From Pseudomonas paeninsulae (lineage in GTDB: Bacteria > Pseudomonadota > Gammaproteobacteria > Pseudomonadales > Pseudomonadaceae): DNA of 64,000 nt. The position numbers and the translations under genes were made by a program. Positions 32,531 to 43,561 of this stretch are shown piece after piece (the stretch's first letter is position 1; each line of letters begins with the position of its first letter). The stretch spans positions 4,018,501-4,082,500 of the forward strand of contig NZ_CP141799.1 of the NCBI RefSeq assembly GCF_035621475.1. Reading direction: 5' to 3'. Under the pieces are notes generated by a model, which saw only the letters and a program-made list of their open reading frames with translations, was not told the origin of the DNA and did no database searches.

Positions 32531-33346
32531 ATGCAGCCCATGCTGAATATCGCCCTGCGCGCAGCCCGTAGCGCCGGTGAAATGATTTTCCGCTCGATCG
32601 AACGCTTGGACGTCATCTCGGTCGACGAGAAAGATGCCAAGGATTACGTGACTGAGATCGATCGCTCTGCCGAGTTGCTGATCATCCAAGCGCTGCGCAA
32701 GGCTTATCCGACCCACGGCTTCCTCGGCGAGGAAGGCGGCCTGATCGAAGGCAGCGGCGACGGCGCCGACTACCTGTGGATCATCGATCCACTGGACGGC
32801 ACCACCAACTTTATCCGTGGTGTGCCGCATTTCGCCGTCAGCCTGGCCTGCAAGTACCGCGGCCGACTGGAGCATGCCGTGGTCATCGACCCGGTACGCC
32901 AGGAAGAATTCACCGCCAGCCGTGGCCGTGGCGCCGCCCTCAACGGCCGTCGCCTGCGCGTCAGCTCACGCAAGAGCCTGGAAGGCGCCCTGCTCGGCAC
33001 CGGCTTCCCATTCCGCGACAGCCAGCTCGACAACCTGGAAAACTACCTGGGCATGTTCCGCAACCTGGTCGGCCAGACAGCCGGCGTTCGTCGTGCGGGC
33101 GCCGCCAGCCTGGACCTGGCCTACGTGGCCGCAGGCCGTTTCGATGCCTTCTGGGAATTCGGCCTGTCCGAATGGGACATGGCAGCCGGCGCCCTGCTGA
33201 TTCAGGAAGCAGGCGGCCTGGTCAGCGACTTCACCGGTGGCCACGAATTCCTCGAGAAAGGCCAGATCGTCGCCGGCAACACCAAGTGCTTCAAGGCAGT
33301 GCTGACGGCCATCCAGCCGCATCTTTCCGCCTCAATGAAGCGCTGA
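32531..33346 (+). CDS. suhB: Inositol-1-monophosphatase SuhB
   Basis: SuhB is an inositol monophosphatase-fold protein that also joins the rRNA transcription antitermination complex. In Pseudomonas it affects virulence regulation. The 271-residue protein has the metal-binding motifs GEEGG, DPLDGTTNF and WDMAAGALLIQEAGG. The start MQPMLNIALRA has AGGTGA upstream. Its terminator follows immediately, and an IS1595 element is inserted right after the terminator T-run. Confidence 0.95.
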   Translation: MQPMLNIALRAARSAGEMIFRSIERLDVISVDEKDAKDYVTEIDRSAELLIIQALRKAYPTHGFLGEEGGLIEGSGDGADYLWIIDPLDGTTNFIRGVPHFAVSLACKYRGRLEHAVVIDPVRQEEFTASRGRGAALNGRRLRVSSRKSLEGALLGTGFPFRDSQLDNLENYLGMFRNLVGQTAGVRRAGAASLDLAYVAAGRFDAFWEFGLSEWDMAAGALLIQEAGGLVSDFTGGHEFLEKGQIVAGNTKCFKAVLTAIQPHLSASMKR

Positions 33347-33360
33347 TTGCGCGATAAATA

Positions 33361-33386
33361 AAAAACCGGCCAACGGCCGGTTTTTT
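33361..33386 (+). terminator. suhB terminator
   Basis: AAAAACCGGCC and GGCCGGTTTTTT form a stem with a short AAC loop. The first IS copy begins 4 nt after the T-run, so the terminator is intact. Confidence 0.88.
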
Positions 33387-33389
33387 AAT
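33382..33389. repeat. 8-bp target repeat TTTTTAAT, first copy
   Basis: TTTTTAAT occurs here, at 36017-36024 and at 37059-37066, flanking and separating two IS1595-family elements. Eight bases is the usual duplication of this family. Confidence 0.9.
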
Positions 33390-33455
33390 GGCTATGTACT
33401 CGTTAACTGTTGCAAGGCCTAGACTGAAGACGTGTGCTCATCAAGGAGTGCCGTT

Positions 33456-34421
33456 ATGGATGCCCAACCCTTTCAACACCTACTGGCTCGGCTTGATCGC
33501 CTCACGATCAAACAGAAGTCCATCGTTCAGCATTTTCTCCAGATCAACGTGCAGCGAGATGGCTTTGAAGAGCTCATCCCTGATCTGAAAGCCTGCCCGC
33601 ACTGTGCCGCCGACGCCGCGCAACTGGCCTCATGGGGCCGCAGTGGTGGCTTGCAGCGCTATCGCTGCAAGGTCTGTCGGCGCACGTGCAATGCATTGAC
33701 TGGAACACCCTTGGCGCGCCTACGCAAAAAGGACTGCTGGCTGGATTATGCCCAAGCCCTCATTGCTGGATTGACCGTGAGAGCGGCGGCCCGACACTGC
33801 AGCGTCAGCAAGAACACTTCATTTCGCTGGCGACATCGGTTTTTGCATGATGTGGCGGCGCATCACGATGCGCGTGAAAGCGGCATTGTCGAGGCCGACG
33901 AAACGTTCTTTCTCGAGTCATTCAAAGGTCAGCGCGAGATGCCGCGCCCACCCCGTAAACGCGGGGGTGTGGGCAAGACACGCGGAACGGGGCCGGATCA
34001 GATACCCGTTTTGGTTGTTCGCGACCGTGAAGGACATACCGCTGACTTTCAGTTGGAGAAGCTCGACGCCGCCCATGTAAGTGCCGCGCTAAGGCCTTTG
34101 GTGGATAAAGCGTCGGTGCTCTGTACTGATGGCGCAGCAATCTATGCGGCATTTGCACGCCGCAACGGGATCACCCACAAGGTGGTGTATGCGAGGCCGG
34201 GGTTACGCGTCCAGGAAGCGGCTTTTCATATCCAGAACGTCAACGCTTATCACAGTCGGCTGAAGGGCTGGATGGCGCGCTTTCATGGGGTTGCGACCAA
34301 GTACCTCGTTAACTACCTGGGTTGGCGCCGCATGTTGGAGCGGTACACAAAGCGCATTCAGCCAGAGTTTTGTCTGCAGGAGGCGGTGGGCCGGCCCATG
34401 CAACAGTTAAAGGGTACATAG
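33456..34421 (+). CDS. IS1595-family transposase, copy 1
   Basis: The 321-residue transposase has an N-terminal zinc ribbon (CPHC at about residue 50, then CKVCRRTC) and a helix-turn-helix region ([22 protein letters not shown]). The ISXO2-like catalytic domain has the acidic residues in VEADETFF and CTDGAAIY and a later [22 protein letters not shown] precedes the chosen ATG by 8 nt. The stop codon lies within the right inverted repeat. The protein is identical to copy 2. The IS4 insertion lies just beyond the stop codon, so the reading frame is complete. Confidence 0.93.
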   Translation: MDAQPFQHLLARLDRLTIKQKSIVQHFLQINVQRDGFEELIPDLKACPHCAADAAQLASWGRSGGLQRYRCKVCRRTCNALTGTPLARLRKKDCWLDYAQALIAGLTVRAAARHCSVSKNTSFRWRHRFLHDVAAHHDARESGIVEADETFFLESFKGQREMPRPPRKRGGVGKTRGTGPDQIPVLVVRDREGHTADFQLEKLDAAHVSAALRPLVDKASVLCTDGAAIYAAFARRNGITHKVVYARPGLRVQEAAFHIQNVNAYHSRLKGWMARFHGVATKYLVNYLGWRRMLERYTKRIQPEFCLQEAVGRPMQQLKGT

Positions 34422-34423
34422 CC

Positions 34424-36005
34424 GAATGGCACTGAGTTAAGCGTTGGCTCATCGTAAGATGGTGCAGTTAGAGTGCGTTTGCGCGCCGCGCCTCAGCGCT
34501 GTTTTTTCGGATGTCCATTTTTCCTGACATCTTCTTTGGCGATATGCCGCGGCTTGGTGAGCAAGGGGAAGGGCTTCGGTCGTCGTTTCACCGCACGTGG
34601 TTCGATTCGACCGGGGCGTAAACCTACCCGTGGTTCTGCAATCAGCACCAGCAAGGCGTTGATGGCGGCCGAGTGGGCCGAGTGGGCCGGGGCGCCGCGT
34701 TGCTGCCAAGCCATCCAAATTTGGATCGTATGTTTGAAGCTGAGCTGGCGCGGGATTTGATCGGCCAGCAAGGCAGCCTGGGCCATCAACAGTCGGATCA
34801 GGTTGTAGGCGAGCAGGTAGACCCATAGCTCTTTCATGGCCATCTCTGGGCACTTGCAGCGCAGGTGCTCCATGCCGAGTGTCGTCTTGATGTTGCGCAG
34901 ATCCAGCTCCACGTTCCAGCGGCACCGATACAGCGCTTTGAGCACATGCTTGGGAGTCTCCTTGGGGCACAGGAAGGTCGTGACCATGATCTTTCCACCC
35001 GCTTGGAACTCGCGCACCGTCAGCGTCTCGGGTGCCTCCTCGTACTCCGCGGGGCTCATCCAGTGCGGACAGCGCGGCGGCTTGCTCAGTACGATGAGGT
35101 GGTCGCGCACCCCCTGTTTCTCGCCCTTGGCGAAGTCGGTGCTGCGCTTGCGTGCCCCATACTGCTCGAACACGCCGTCGACACCTCTGCGGTTCAGTTC
35201 CCAGAGCAGAAAGTAGGTCGCGTAGAAGGCATCGCCGAGCAAGATGTCATCGCCGTCGAGCAAGTCGAGCATCTCGCGCAACAGGCTTTGCTCGTCGCTG
35301 CCCTTGCCTTTGCAGGGGCCCGTAGCGGCATCGAGCAACGCGCCGCTACCCAGGCACAGCAGCGCCACGATCCGACACTGCGGAAATCCCAATCCCGCCT
35401 TTTGACTACCCGGCTGCGGATAGGCGGCCTGATTCTCTTCGGTGTCCGCCAGCGTAACAGTGGCCCCGTCGACCAGGCGCACCCGCCGGCCCCGCCAGTG
35501 CCACCAGGAGGCGGCACCTTCGGCGATGATCTCCCCGGTTTGGCGTGCCAGCGACGAGATCATTGACTGCGGCAGACGCGAGCGCGCCTTGCAGTATCCA
35601 CCGGTATCCGTACTCCCAGGCTTGAGCCCCCCAATCACCCGTTTGACCATGGCGTCGTTGACCACCGCTTGACAGCTGCCGTCCGCCGACAACGCCTGGG
35701 AGAGAAACATCGACAAGGTTTCCGTCGGCGGAAACAATCGTTCGCGGTGCTCCGGTAGCAACGCCTCAATACGGTCGAACAACTCTGGGCCGGTCAGTAG
35801 ATTGAACAGGGAATAGCTGTCCGCGCTGCTTGCATAGTGGCGTACACGCTGTTGTTGCCCCGTCGTTGGGCGATGGCTAGGATGCATGTAGGCTGGCTCC
35901 TCGGATGGTTGCTGTGGATTTCGCAACCTCCAGCCTACTATCCGGGGCGGCCAGCCCTCTACTTCCCCTGAAAATCAATGGCTTGGGTTTAACTCAGTGC
36001 CATTC
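34424..36005 (-). mobile_element. IS4-family element inserted in the right end of IS1595 copy 1
   Basis: The ends GAATGGCACTGAGTTAA and their inverted copy TTAACTCAGTGCCATTC bound 1582 bp. The 11-bp direct repeat GGTACATAGCC flanks it (34413-34423 and 36006-36016), a duplication length typical of IS4-type elements. It encodes one transposase on the minus strand. Confidence 0.9.
34493..35887 (-). CDS. IS4-family transposase
   Basis: The 464-residue DDE transposase has DGATVTLADT (first Asp), LLGDAFYATYFLLWEL (second Asp) and the signature YRCRWNVELDLRNIK, which fits the Y-R-E-K pattern of the IS4 family. The start at MHPSHRPTTG has GAGGAG upstream; a longer TTG frame is less likely. The C-terminus is basic and contains Pro and Arg. 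No frameshift is seen, so the element may be active. Confidence 0.92.
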   Translation of the reverse strand: MHPSHRPTTGQQQRVRHYASSADSYSLFNLLTGPELFDRIEALLPEHRERLFPPTETLSMFLSQALSADGSCQAVVNDAMVKRVIGGLKPGSTDTGGYCKARSRLPQSMISSLARQTGEIIAEGAASWWHWRGRRVRLVDGATVTLADTEENQAAYPQPGSQKAGLGFPQCRIVALLCLGSGALLDAATGPCKGKGSDEQSLLREMLDLLDGDDILLGDAFYATYFLLWELNRRGVDGVFEQYGARKRSTDFAKGEKQGVRDHLIVLSKPPRCPHWMSPAEYEEAPETLTVREFQAGGKIMVTTFLCPKETPKHVLKALYRCRWNVELDLRNIKTTLGMEHLRCKCPEMAMKELWVYLLAYNLIRLLMAQAALLADQIPRQLSFKHTIQIWMAWQQRGAPAHSAHSAAINALLVLIAEPRVGLRPGRIEPRAVKRRPKPFPLLTKPRHIAKEDVRKNGHPKKQR

Positions 36006-36016
36006 GGTACATAGCC

Positions 36017-36024
36017 TTTTTAAT
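36017..36024. repeat. 8-bp target repeat TTTTTAAT, middle copy
   Basis: This copy lies between the two IS1595-family elements and is shared by both. Confidence 0.9.
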
Positions 36025-37058
36025 GGCTATGTACTCGTTAACTGTTGCAAGGCCTAGACTGAAGACGTGTGCTCATCAAGGAGTGCCGTTATGGATGCCC
36101 AACCCTTTCAACACCTACTGGCTCGGCTTGATCGCCTCACGATCAAACAGAAGTCCATCGTTCAGCATTTTCTCCAGATCAACGTGCAGCGAGATGGCTT
36201 TGAAGAGCTCATCCCTGATCTGAAAGCCTGCCCGCACTGTGCCGCCGACGCCGCGCAACTGGCCTCATGGGGCCGCAGTGGTGGCTTGCAGCGCTATCGC
36301 TGCAAGGTCTGTCGGCGCACGTGCAATGCATTGACTGGAACACCCTTGGCGCGCCTACGCAAAAAGGACTGCTGGCTGGATTATGCCCAAGCCCTCATTG
36401 CTGGATTGACCGTGAGAGCGGCGGCCCGACACTGCAGCGTCAGCAAGAACACTTCATTTCGCTGGCGACATCGGTTTTTGCATGATGTGGCGGCGCATCA
36501 CGATGCGCGTGAAAGCGGCATTGTCGAGGCCGACGAAACGTTCTTTCTCGAGTCATTCAAAGGTCAGCGCGAGATGCCGCGCCCACCCCGTAAACGCGGG
36601 GGTGTGGGCAAGACACGCGGAACGGGGCCGGATCAGATACCCGTTTTGGTTGTTCGCGACCGTGAAGGACATACCGCTGACTTTCAGTTGGAGAAGCTCG
36701 ACGCCGCCCATGTAAGTGCCGCGCTAAGGCCTTTGGTGGATAAAGCGTCGGTGCTCTGTACTGATGGCGCAGCAATCTATGCGGCATTTGCACGCCGCAA
36801 CGGGATCACCCACAAGGTGGTGTATGCGAGGCCGGGGTTACGCGTCCAGGAAGCGGCTTTTCATATCCAGAACGTCAACGCTTATCACAGTCGGCTGAAG
36901 GGCTGGATGGCGCGCTTTCATGGGGTTGCGACCAAGTACCTCGTTAACTACCTGGGTTGGCGCCGCATGTTGGAGCGGTACACAAAGCGCATTCAGCCAG
37001 AGTTTTGTCTGCAGGAGGCGGTGGGCCGGCCCATGCAACAGTTAAAGGGTACATAGCC
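36025..37058 (+). mobile_element. IS1595-family element, copy 2 (intact)
   Basis: The element is 1034 bp. It starts GGCTATGTACTCGTTAACTG, and its right end reads inverted as GGCTATGTACCCTTTAACTG. It is flanked on both sides by TTTTTAAT and appears identical to copy 1 apart from that copy's interruption. Confidence 0.93.
36091..37056 (+). CDS. IS1595-family transposase, copy 2
   Basis: This 321-residue transposase is identical in sequence to the copy at 33456-34421, with the same zinc ribbon, helix-turn-helix and DDE motifs. Because both inverted repeats of this copy are intact, it is the better candidate for an autonomous element. Confidence 0.93.
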   Translation: MDAQPFQHLLARLDRLTIKQKSIVQHFLQINVQRDGFEELIPDLKACPHCAADAAQLASWGRSGGLQRYRCKVCRRTCNALTGTPLARLRKKDCWLDYAQALIAGLTVRAAARHCSVSKNTSFRWRHRFLHDVAAHHDARESGIVEADETFFLESFKGQREMPRPPRKRGGVGKTRGTGPDQIPVLVVRDREGHTADFQLEKLDAAHVSAALRPLVDKASVLCTDGAAIYAAFARRNGITHKVVYARPGLRVQEAAFHIQNVNAYHSRLKGWMARFHGVATKYLVNYLGWRRMLERYTKRIQPEFCLQEAVGRPMQQLKGT

Positions 37059-37066
37059 TTTTTAAT
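37059..37066. repeat. 8-bp target repeat TTTTTAAT, third copy
   Basis: This copy closes the tandem IS array and adjoins the terminator of the minus-strand glycine-zipper gene. Confidence 0.9.
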
Positions 37067-37072
37067 GCCCAC

Positions 37073-37099
37073 AAAAAAGCGCCCCGTAGGGCGCTTTTT
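37073..37099 (-). terminator. Terminator of the glycine-zipper gene
   Basis: On the minus strand AAAAAGCGCCC and GGGGCGCTTTTTT form a strong stem with a TAC loop and a T-run. Confidence 0.85.
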
Positions 37100-37110
37100 C
37101 ATTTGCAGGG

Positions 37111-37647
37111 TTACTCGGCCGTTTCGGCCATGACCAACTGCCCATCCTTGACCGGAATCCGACTACCCGGATCATTGTCCATACGCACCCGCCCTTCTTT
37201 ACCATCCAACTGATACTTCACGTCATAACCGACCACTTTCTCGCTGGTATCGGTCACGGTGCGACAGCGGTTTTCAGTGGTGGTATAGGTGGCACCCGCC
37301 TGCATGTTTTCCTGCACTTTGTTGCCGGCGTAACCGCCACCAACGGCACCAGCTACGGTGGCAATCTTCTTGCCAGAACCGCCACCAACCTGGTTACCCA
37401 GCAAACCGCCAACAACCGCACCGATCGCCGTACCGGCAATCTGATGCTGGTCCTTTACCGGCTTCTGCCGGGTCACGGTGACATCCTCACAGACCTCACG
37501 CGGGGTTTTGATCGCCTCCTTGATCGGCTGCACAGCTAGAACTTCCGCGTACTCGGAACCACTCATCAGATTATAAGTGGCCACTGCACCGCCTGCCGTC
37601 ACACCGACAGCACCCAGCACAGCACCAACGAGCATTGACTTGTTCAT
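37111..37647 (-). CDS. Glycine-zipper 2TM envelope protein
   Basis: The 178-residue protein has a hydrophobic N-terminus (VGAVLGAVGVTAGGAVATY) and a central glycine zipper (AGTAIGAVVGGLLGNQVGGGSGKKIATVAGAVGGGYAGN) of the 17-kDa surface-antigen type. A C-terminal domain contains one Cys (TENRCRTV) and a second Cys occurs near REVCEDV. It is probably membrane-associated or periplasmic. In other Pseudomonas it lies directly beside suhB; here the IS cluster separates them. Function unknown. Confidence 0.78.
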   Translation of the reverse strand: MNKSMLVGAVLGAVGVTAGGAVATYNLMSGSEYAEVLAVQPIKEAIKTPREVCEDVTVTRQKPVKDQHQIAGTAIGAVVGGLLGNQVGGGSGKKIATVAGAVGGGYAGNKVQENMQAGATYTTTENRCRTVTDTSEKVVGYDVKYQLDGKEGRVRMDNDPGSRIPVKDGQLVMAETAE

Positions 37648-37757
37648 AAGAACTCCTGGTTTTCGCTTATTCGGCGCATGGCGCCCGATCTAGCATAATT
37701 GGACTGGAGCAACTCGCAGCAAGTTCAACAAGTGACCCCACGCAGAAGCGCGCAGAT

Positions 37758-38663
37758 TCAGGGACGCTCATCAACCTCTTCGGTCGGCACTGGCGGAATC
37801 AGATCTTCGACGGTCAGATCGAGCCAGATCAGCGTCGCGTTGGAGATATAAATCGACGAATAAGTACCCACCAGCACCCCCACGAACAACGCGATGGCAA
37901 AGCCGAACAGATTATCGCCGCCAAAGACCAGCAAGGCACCAATCGCCAGCAAGGTCGAGATCGACGTGGCCAGAGTGCGCAACAGGGTTTGCGTGGTAGA
38001 GATATTGATGTTTTCGATCAAACTGGCCTTGCGCAGCACCCGGAAATTCTCGCGAACCCGATCGAAGACCACGATGGTGTCATTCAACGAATAACCGATG
38101 ATCGCCAGCAGCGCCGCCAGCACGGTCAGGTCGAAAGTGACCTGAAAGAACGACAGAATGCCCAGGGTGACGATGACGTCATGCACCAGCGAGATGAACG
38201 CGCCCATAGAGAACTTCCACTGAAAGCGGAAGGCCAGATAGAGCATGACGCCGCCCAGCGCCAGGAGCATGCCCAGGCCGCCTTGGTCACGCAACTCCTC
38301 TCCGACCTGCGGGCCGACGAACTCGACCTTCTTCACCTGGAGCTTGTCGCCCGCCTGCTGCAACACAGAGGCAACCTTATCCCCCAAGTCCGCATCATCG
38401 CCCTGCATCCGCACGACCACGTCGGTAGTTGCACCAAAGCTCTGCACCACGGCATTGCCATAACCGGCGTCCGCCAGGTTCTGACGAATACTGCTGAGGT
38501 CCGCAGGCTGCTCATAAGCCAGCTCGATCTGCGTACCGCCGGTAAAATCCAGACCGAAATTCAGGCCTTTAACTACCAGACTACCCAGCGCAATAAAGGT
38601 CACGATCAGGGTGAGGACGAGCGCAATCTTGCGCACGCCCATGAAGTTGATTACACGATTCAT
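37758..38663 (-). CDS. secF: Protein translocase subunit SecF
   Basis: SecF with SecD uses the proton gradient to help pull preproteins through SecYEG. The 301-residue membrane protein has an N-terminal transmembrane segment and a periplasmic domain (FGLDFTGGTQIELAYEQP). A five-helix bundle follows, with the family motif IGYSLNDTIVVFDRVREN. It follows secD by 10 nt. Confidence 0.96.
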   Translation of the reverse strand: MNRVINFMGVRKIALVLTLIVTFIALGSLVVKGLNFGLDFTGGTQIELAYEQPADLSSIRQNLADAGYGNAVVQSFGATTDVVVRMQGDDADLGDKVASVLQQAGDKLQVKKVEFVGPQVGEELRDQGGLGMLLALGGVMLYLAFRFQWKFSMGAFISLVHDVIVTLGILSFFQVTFDLTVLAALLAIIGYSLNDTIVVFDRVRENFRVLRKASLIENINISTTQTLLRTLATSISTLLAIGALLVFGGDNLFGFAIALFVGVLVGTYSSIYISNATLIWLDLTVEDLIPPVPTEEVDERP

Positions 38664-38673
38664 CTCAGCCCCC

Positions 38674-40542
38674 TCAAATCCACAACTTCTTCAGGTCACG
38701 CCCGCCGAAGCTCAGGTTGACCATGGCTCGCGTCACCAGGATAGCGGTGAACATCGAGGTGAGAATGCCCAGCGACAGTGTCACCGCAAAGCCTTTGACC
38801 GGACCGGTACCCATGGCGAAAAGAATCCCACCCACCAATAACGTGGTCAGGTTGCCGTCGATAATCGCCGAGTAAGCGCGGTCGAAGCCCTCATGAATGG
38901 CCCGCTGCACCGACATGCCATTGGCGATTTCCTCGCGAATTCGCGAGAAGATCAGCACGTTGGCATCCACCGCCATCCCCATGGTCAGTACGATACCGGC
39001 GATACCCGGCAACGTCAGGGTGGCACTCAGCAGCGACATCAGCGCCAACAGCAGCACCATGTTGAGCCCCAGGGCCAGGGTCGCCAACACACCAAAGAAG
39101 CGGTAGATGACGATGATGAACAGTGACACGAACAACATGCCCCAGAGCGCGGCATCAACACCCTTGGCAATGTTGTCGGCACCCAGGCTCGGGCCGATGG
39201 TGCGTTCTTCGGCGAAGTACATTGGCGCAGCCAAACCACCGGCACGCAGCAACAACGCCAGCTCGGTCGACTCGCCTGGACCATCGAGGCCGGTAATTCG
39301 GAACTGGCTACCCAGTGGCGACTGAATGGTCGCCAGGCTGATGATCTTTTTCTCTTCGACGAAACTCTGGACCGCGACTTCCTTCTCGACACCATCGACA
39401 ACCTGGCGCAGGTAACGCACGGTCGGCTTCTGCTCGATAAAGATCACCGCCATGCTGCGCCCGACATTGCTGCGCGTCGCACGGTTCATCAACTCGCCGC
39501 CATGACCATCCAGACGAATGTTCACCTGCGGGCTGCCATTCTCATCGAAGCTGGCCTGGGCGTCGGTTACCTGATCGCCCGTGATGATCAGCTCACGCTC
39601 CAACTGCGCGGGCGGACGCCCCTCCTCACGGAACTCGAAGGCCTCGGTCGTGGTTCTCGATGCATCGGCATCGGCAGCCAGACGAAACTCGAGGTTGGCC
39701 GTCTTGCCCAGAATGCGCTTGGCCTCGGCGGTGTCCTGCACACCGGGTAGTTCAACCACGATCCGGTTGGCACCCTGACGCTGAACCAGCGGCTCGGCCA
39801 CGCCCAACTCATTGACCCGGTTACGCACGGTAGTCAGGTTCTGCTTGATCGAGTATTCGCGAATGTCCGCCAGCTTGGCCTGAGTCAGGCTCAAGCGCAG
39901 CACCTGCAAATCGCTACGTTCGATCGAACTCAACTCGAAATCGGAGAATTCCTTGCGAATCAGGCTCTGGGCCTTTTCCAGAGTCGCCTCGTCGACGAAA
40001 CCCAACTGAATCGCGCCGTTGAATTCGGGCAGGCTCCGGTAGCGCACGCGCTCCTTGCGCAGCATGCTCTTGACCTCCCCCTCGTAGACCTTGCGCCGCG
40101 CGTCCAGCGCCTTGTCCATATCCACTTCCAGCAGGAAGTGCACACCACCGGACAAGTCCAGGCCCAGTTTCATCGGACCCGCACCCAGGTTACGTAGCCA
40201 ATCAGGGGTAGTCTGCGCGAGGTTCAAGGCAACCACGAACTCTTCGCCCAAGGTCTTGCGCACCACATCCTTGGCTGGCAGCTGATCGGCCTGCTTGGTC
40301 AAACGGAGCAGGCCGGCACGGCCTTGCGCAGCCAGACTCGAAGCCTTGACCTCAATACCTGCTGCCTGCAAGGCACGCGTGGCGCGCTCCAGATCAGCTT
40401 GCTCGACCTGCATGGCCGTACTGTTACCGCTCACCTGGATTGCCGGATCATCTGGATACAGGTTGGGCGCGGAATAAAGAAAACCGATCGCCAGCACAGC
40501 CAGGATCAGCAGGTACTTCCAGAGGGGGAATTTGTTGAGCAT
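38674..40542 (-). CDS. secD: Protein translocase subunit SecD
   Basis: The 622-residue membrane protein has one N-terminal helix and a large periplasmic region (GLDLSGGVHFLLEVDMDKAL, GVAEPLVQRQGANRIVVELPGVQD). A C-terminal bundle follows, with GMAVDANVLIFSRIREE and the proton-relay Asp. It acts with SecF and YajC in the inner membrane. The order yajC-secD-secF is standard. Confidence 0.96.
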   Translation of the reverse strand: MLNKFPLWKYLLILAVLAIGFLYSAPNLYPDDPAIQVSGNSTAMQVEQADLERATRALQAAGIEVKASSLAAQGRAGLLRLTKQADQLPAKDVVRKTLGEEFVVALNLAQTTPDWLRNLGAGPMKLGLDLSGGVHFLLEVDMDKALDARRKVYEGEVKSMLRKERVRYRSLPEFNGAIQLGFVDEATLEKAQSLIRKEFSDFELSSIERSDLQVLRLSLTQAKLADIREYSIKQNLTTVRNRVNELGVAEPLVQRQGANRIVVELPGVQDTAEAKRILGKTANLEFRLAADADASRTTTEAFEFREEGRPPAQLERELIITGDQVTDAQASFDENGSPQVNIRLDGHGGELMNRATRSNVGRSMAVIFIEQKPTVRYLRQVVDGVEKEVAVQSFVEEKKIISLATIQSPLGSQFRITGLDGPGESTELALLLRAGGLAAPMYFAEERTIGPSLGADNIAKGVDAALWGMLFVSLFIIVIYRFFGVLATLALGLNMVLLLALMSLLSATLTLPGIAGIVLTMGMAVDANVLIFSRIREEIANGMSVQRAIHEGFDRAYSAIIDGNLTTLLVGGILFAMGTGPVKGFAVTLSLGILTSMFTAILVTRAMVNLSFGGRDLKKLWI

Positions 40543-40560
40543 GACGCCGCCCGTTATGAC

Positions 40561-40584
40561 GCGGGGCGCCTTAAGCGCCCCGTC
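40561..40584. repeat. GC-rich hairpin between yajC and secD
   Basis: CGGGGCGCCTTAAGCGCCCCG is a near-perfect palindrome with no T-run. It could be an RNA-processing or stability element between yajC and secD. Confidence 0.5.
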
Positions 40585-40604
40585 GGATGGTAAGAGTGTG
40601 AAGC

Positions 40605-40937
40605 TTAAATAGCTTTCAACGTGCCCTTGGGCAGGGTCGCGGCGATGGCCACCTTCTGAATCTTCAGCTCGACGGTGTCGGACACTTCCAGCACCACGAA
40701 GTCATCGCTGACCTTGGTCACCTTGCCGGCGATACCGCCGCTGGTCACGACTTCGTCACCCTTCTGCAAGGTGCCGAGCAGGTTCTTGTGCTCTTTCGCA
40801 CGCTTGGCCTGGGGACGCCAGATCATCAGATAGAAGATGACCAGAAAGCCGACCAGAAACACCCATTCGAAACCAGAACCAACAGCACCCGTTGGGGCAG
40901 CGGCATCGGCAAATGCCGCAGGGATCAAAAAGCTCAT
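40605..40937 (-). CDS. yajC: Sec accessory protein YajC
   Basis: The 110-residue protein has a single transmembrane segment (WVFLVGFLVIFYLMIWRPQ) followed by the cytoplasmic domain (GDEVVTSGGIAGKVTKV). YajC binds the SecDF and SecYEG complexes. It lies 40 nt after tgt, in the queA-tgt-yajC-secD-secF cluster. Confidence 0.95.
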   Translation of the reverse strand: MSFLIPAAFADAAAPTGAVGSGFEWVFLVGFLVIFYLMIWRPQAKRAKEHKNLLGTLQKGDEVVTSGGIAGKVTKVSDDFVVLEVSDTVELKIQKVAIAATLPKGTLKAI

Positions 40938-40977
40938 TTAACACTCCTGTTAGAAACTACTCAAAAACGTTGATTTA

Positions 40978-43157
<2,180 letters not shown>

Positions 43158-43227
43158 GTTCGGAGGAGGTCATCTAGCAGGGCGGCAAAGCTTACCGGAA
43201 ATAGTGCAATCTAGCCACGCAAGTGGA

Positions 43228-43256
43228 TTGACCAAGGCCAATGGCATCCCTATACT
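43228..43256 (+). promoter_or_regulatory. tRNA-Leu promoter
   Basis: TTGACC and TATACT lie exactly 17 nt apart and end 13 nt before the tRNA, a strong sigma-70 promoter. Confidence 0.8.
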
Positions 43257-43269
43257 TCGCCGCCATTGT

Positions 43270-43354
43270 GCCCCGATGGCGGAACCGGTAGACGCGGCGG
43301 ATTCAAAATCCGTTTTCGAGAGAAGTGGGAGTTCGAGTCTCCCTCGGGGCACCA
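43270..43354 (+). tRNA. tRNA-Leu(CAA)
   Basis: The 85-nt class II tRNA has acceptor strands GCCCCGA and TCGGGGC, an encoded ACCA end and a TTCGAGT T-loop. The anticodon loop TTCAAAA gives CAA, which reads UUG. The variable arm is long (TTTTCGAGAGAAGT region). Its 3' end from 43331 serves as the integration site of the adjacent element and is duplicated at 51084. Confidence 0.93.
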
Positions 43355-43427
43355 TACAAACATCTCAGGACGTACCGAAACGACCTGAAACCCTAGAAAA
43401 CCGGCCACTTGAGCCGGTTTTTTATTG
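43331..43427. repeat. attL-side direct repeat
   Basis: It begins GTTCGAGTCTCCCTCGGGGC within the tRNA T-arm and runs through the tRNA terminator to TTTTTTATTG. It matches 51084-51179 with a handful of substitutions and one missing G on the far copy. Confidence 0.88.
43399..43423 (+). terminator. tRNA-Leu terminator
   Basis: AACCGGC and GCCGGTT form a stem around CACTTGA, followed by TTTTTT. It is duplicated at the far end of the element (51151-51175). Confidence 0.85.
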
Positions 43428-43467
43428 TCCGCAGTTCCCTACCCCTCCCTTGTAAGCCCATAGGATT

Positions 43468-43515
43468 GTGAGTAGATTTGTGAGTAGATCGAGTTTGGTC
43501 GATAAATCTACTCAC
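43468..43515. repeat. GTGAGTAGAT repeats beside attL
   Basis: Direct copies lie at 43468-43477 and 43480-43489 (12-bp spacing), and an inverted copy at 43506-43515. The same decamer occurs at 51011, 51023 and 51231, all near the attachment repeats. These are candidate arm-type sites for the integrase or an accessory factor. Confidence 0.6.
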
Positions 43516-43561
43516 ACCTGAGCCGCCAAACGCCACCCGGCGCGACTCACACGGGGGCACC

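Larger units (their letters stand above)
33390..36016 (+). mobile_element. IS1595-family element, copy 1, interrupted by an IS4-family element
   Basis: The element starts GGCTATGTACTCGTTAACTG and its main body ends with the inverted match ...CAGTTAAAGGGTACATAGCC at 34423. An IS4-family element (34424-36005) has entered its last 11 bases, so the duplicated tail GGTACATAGCC reappears at 36006-36016 before the target repeat. Without the insertion the element is 1034 bp, identical in length to copy 2. Confidence 0.9.

Noticed and set aside
33390..37058. Composite transposon carrying cargo
   Set aside because: The DNA between the two IS1595 copies is only an 8-bp target repeat plus an IS4 element lying inside copy 1. 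There is no cargo gene.
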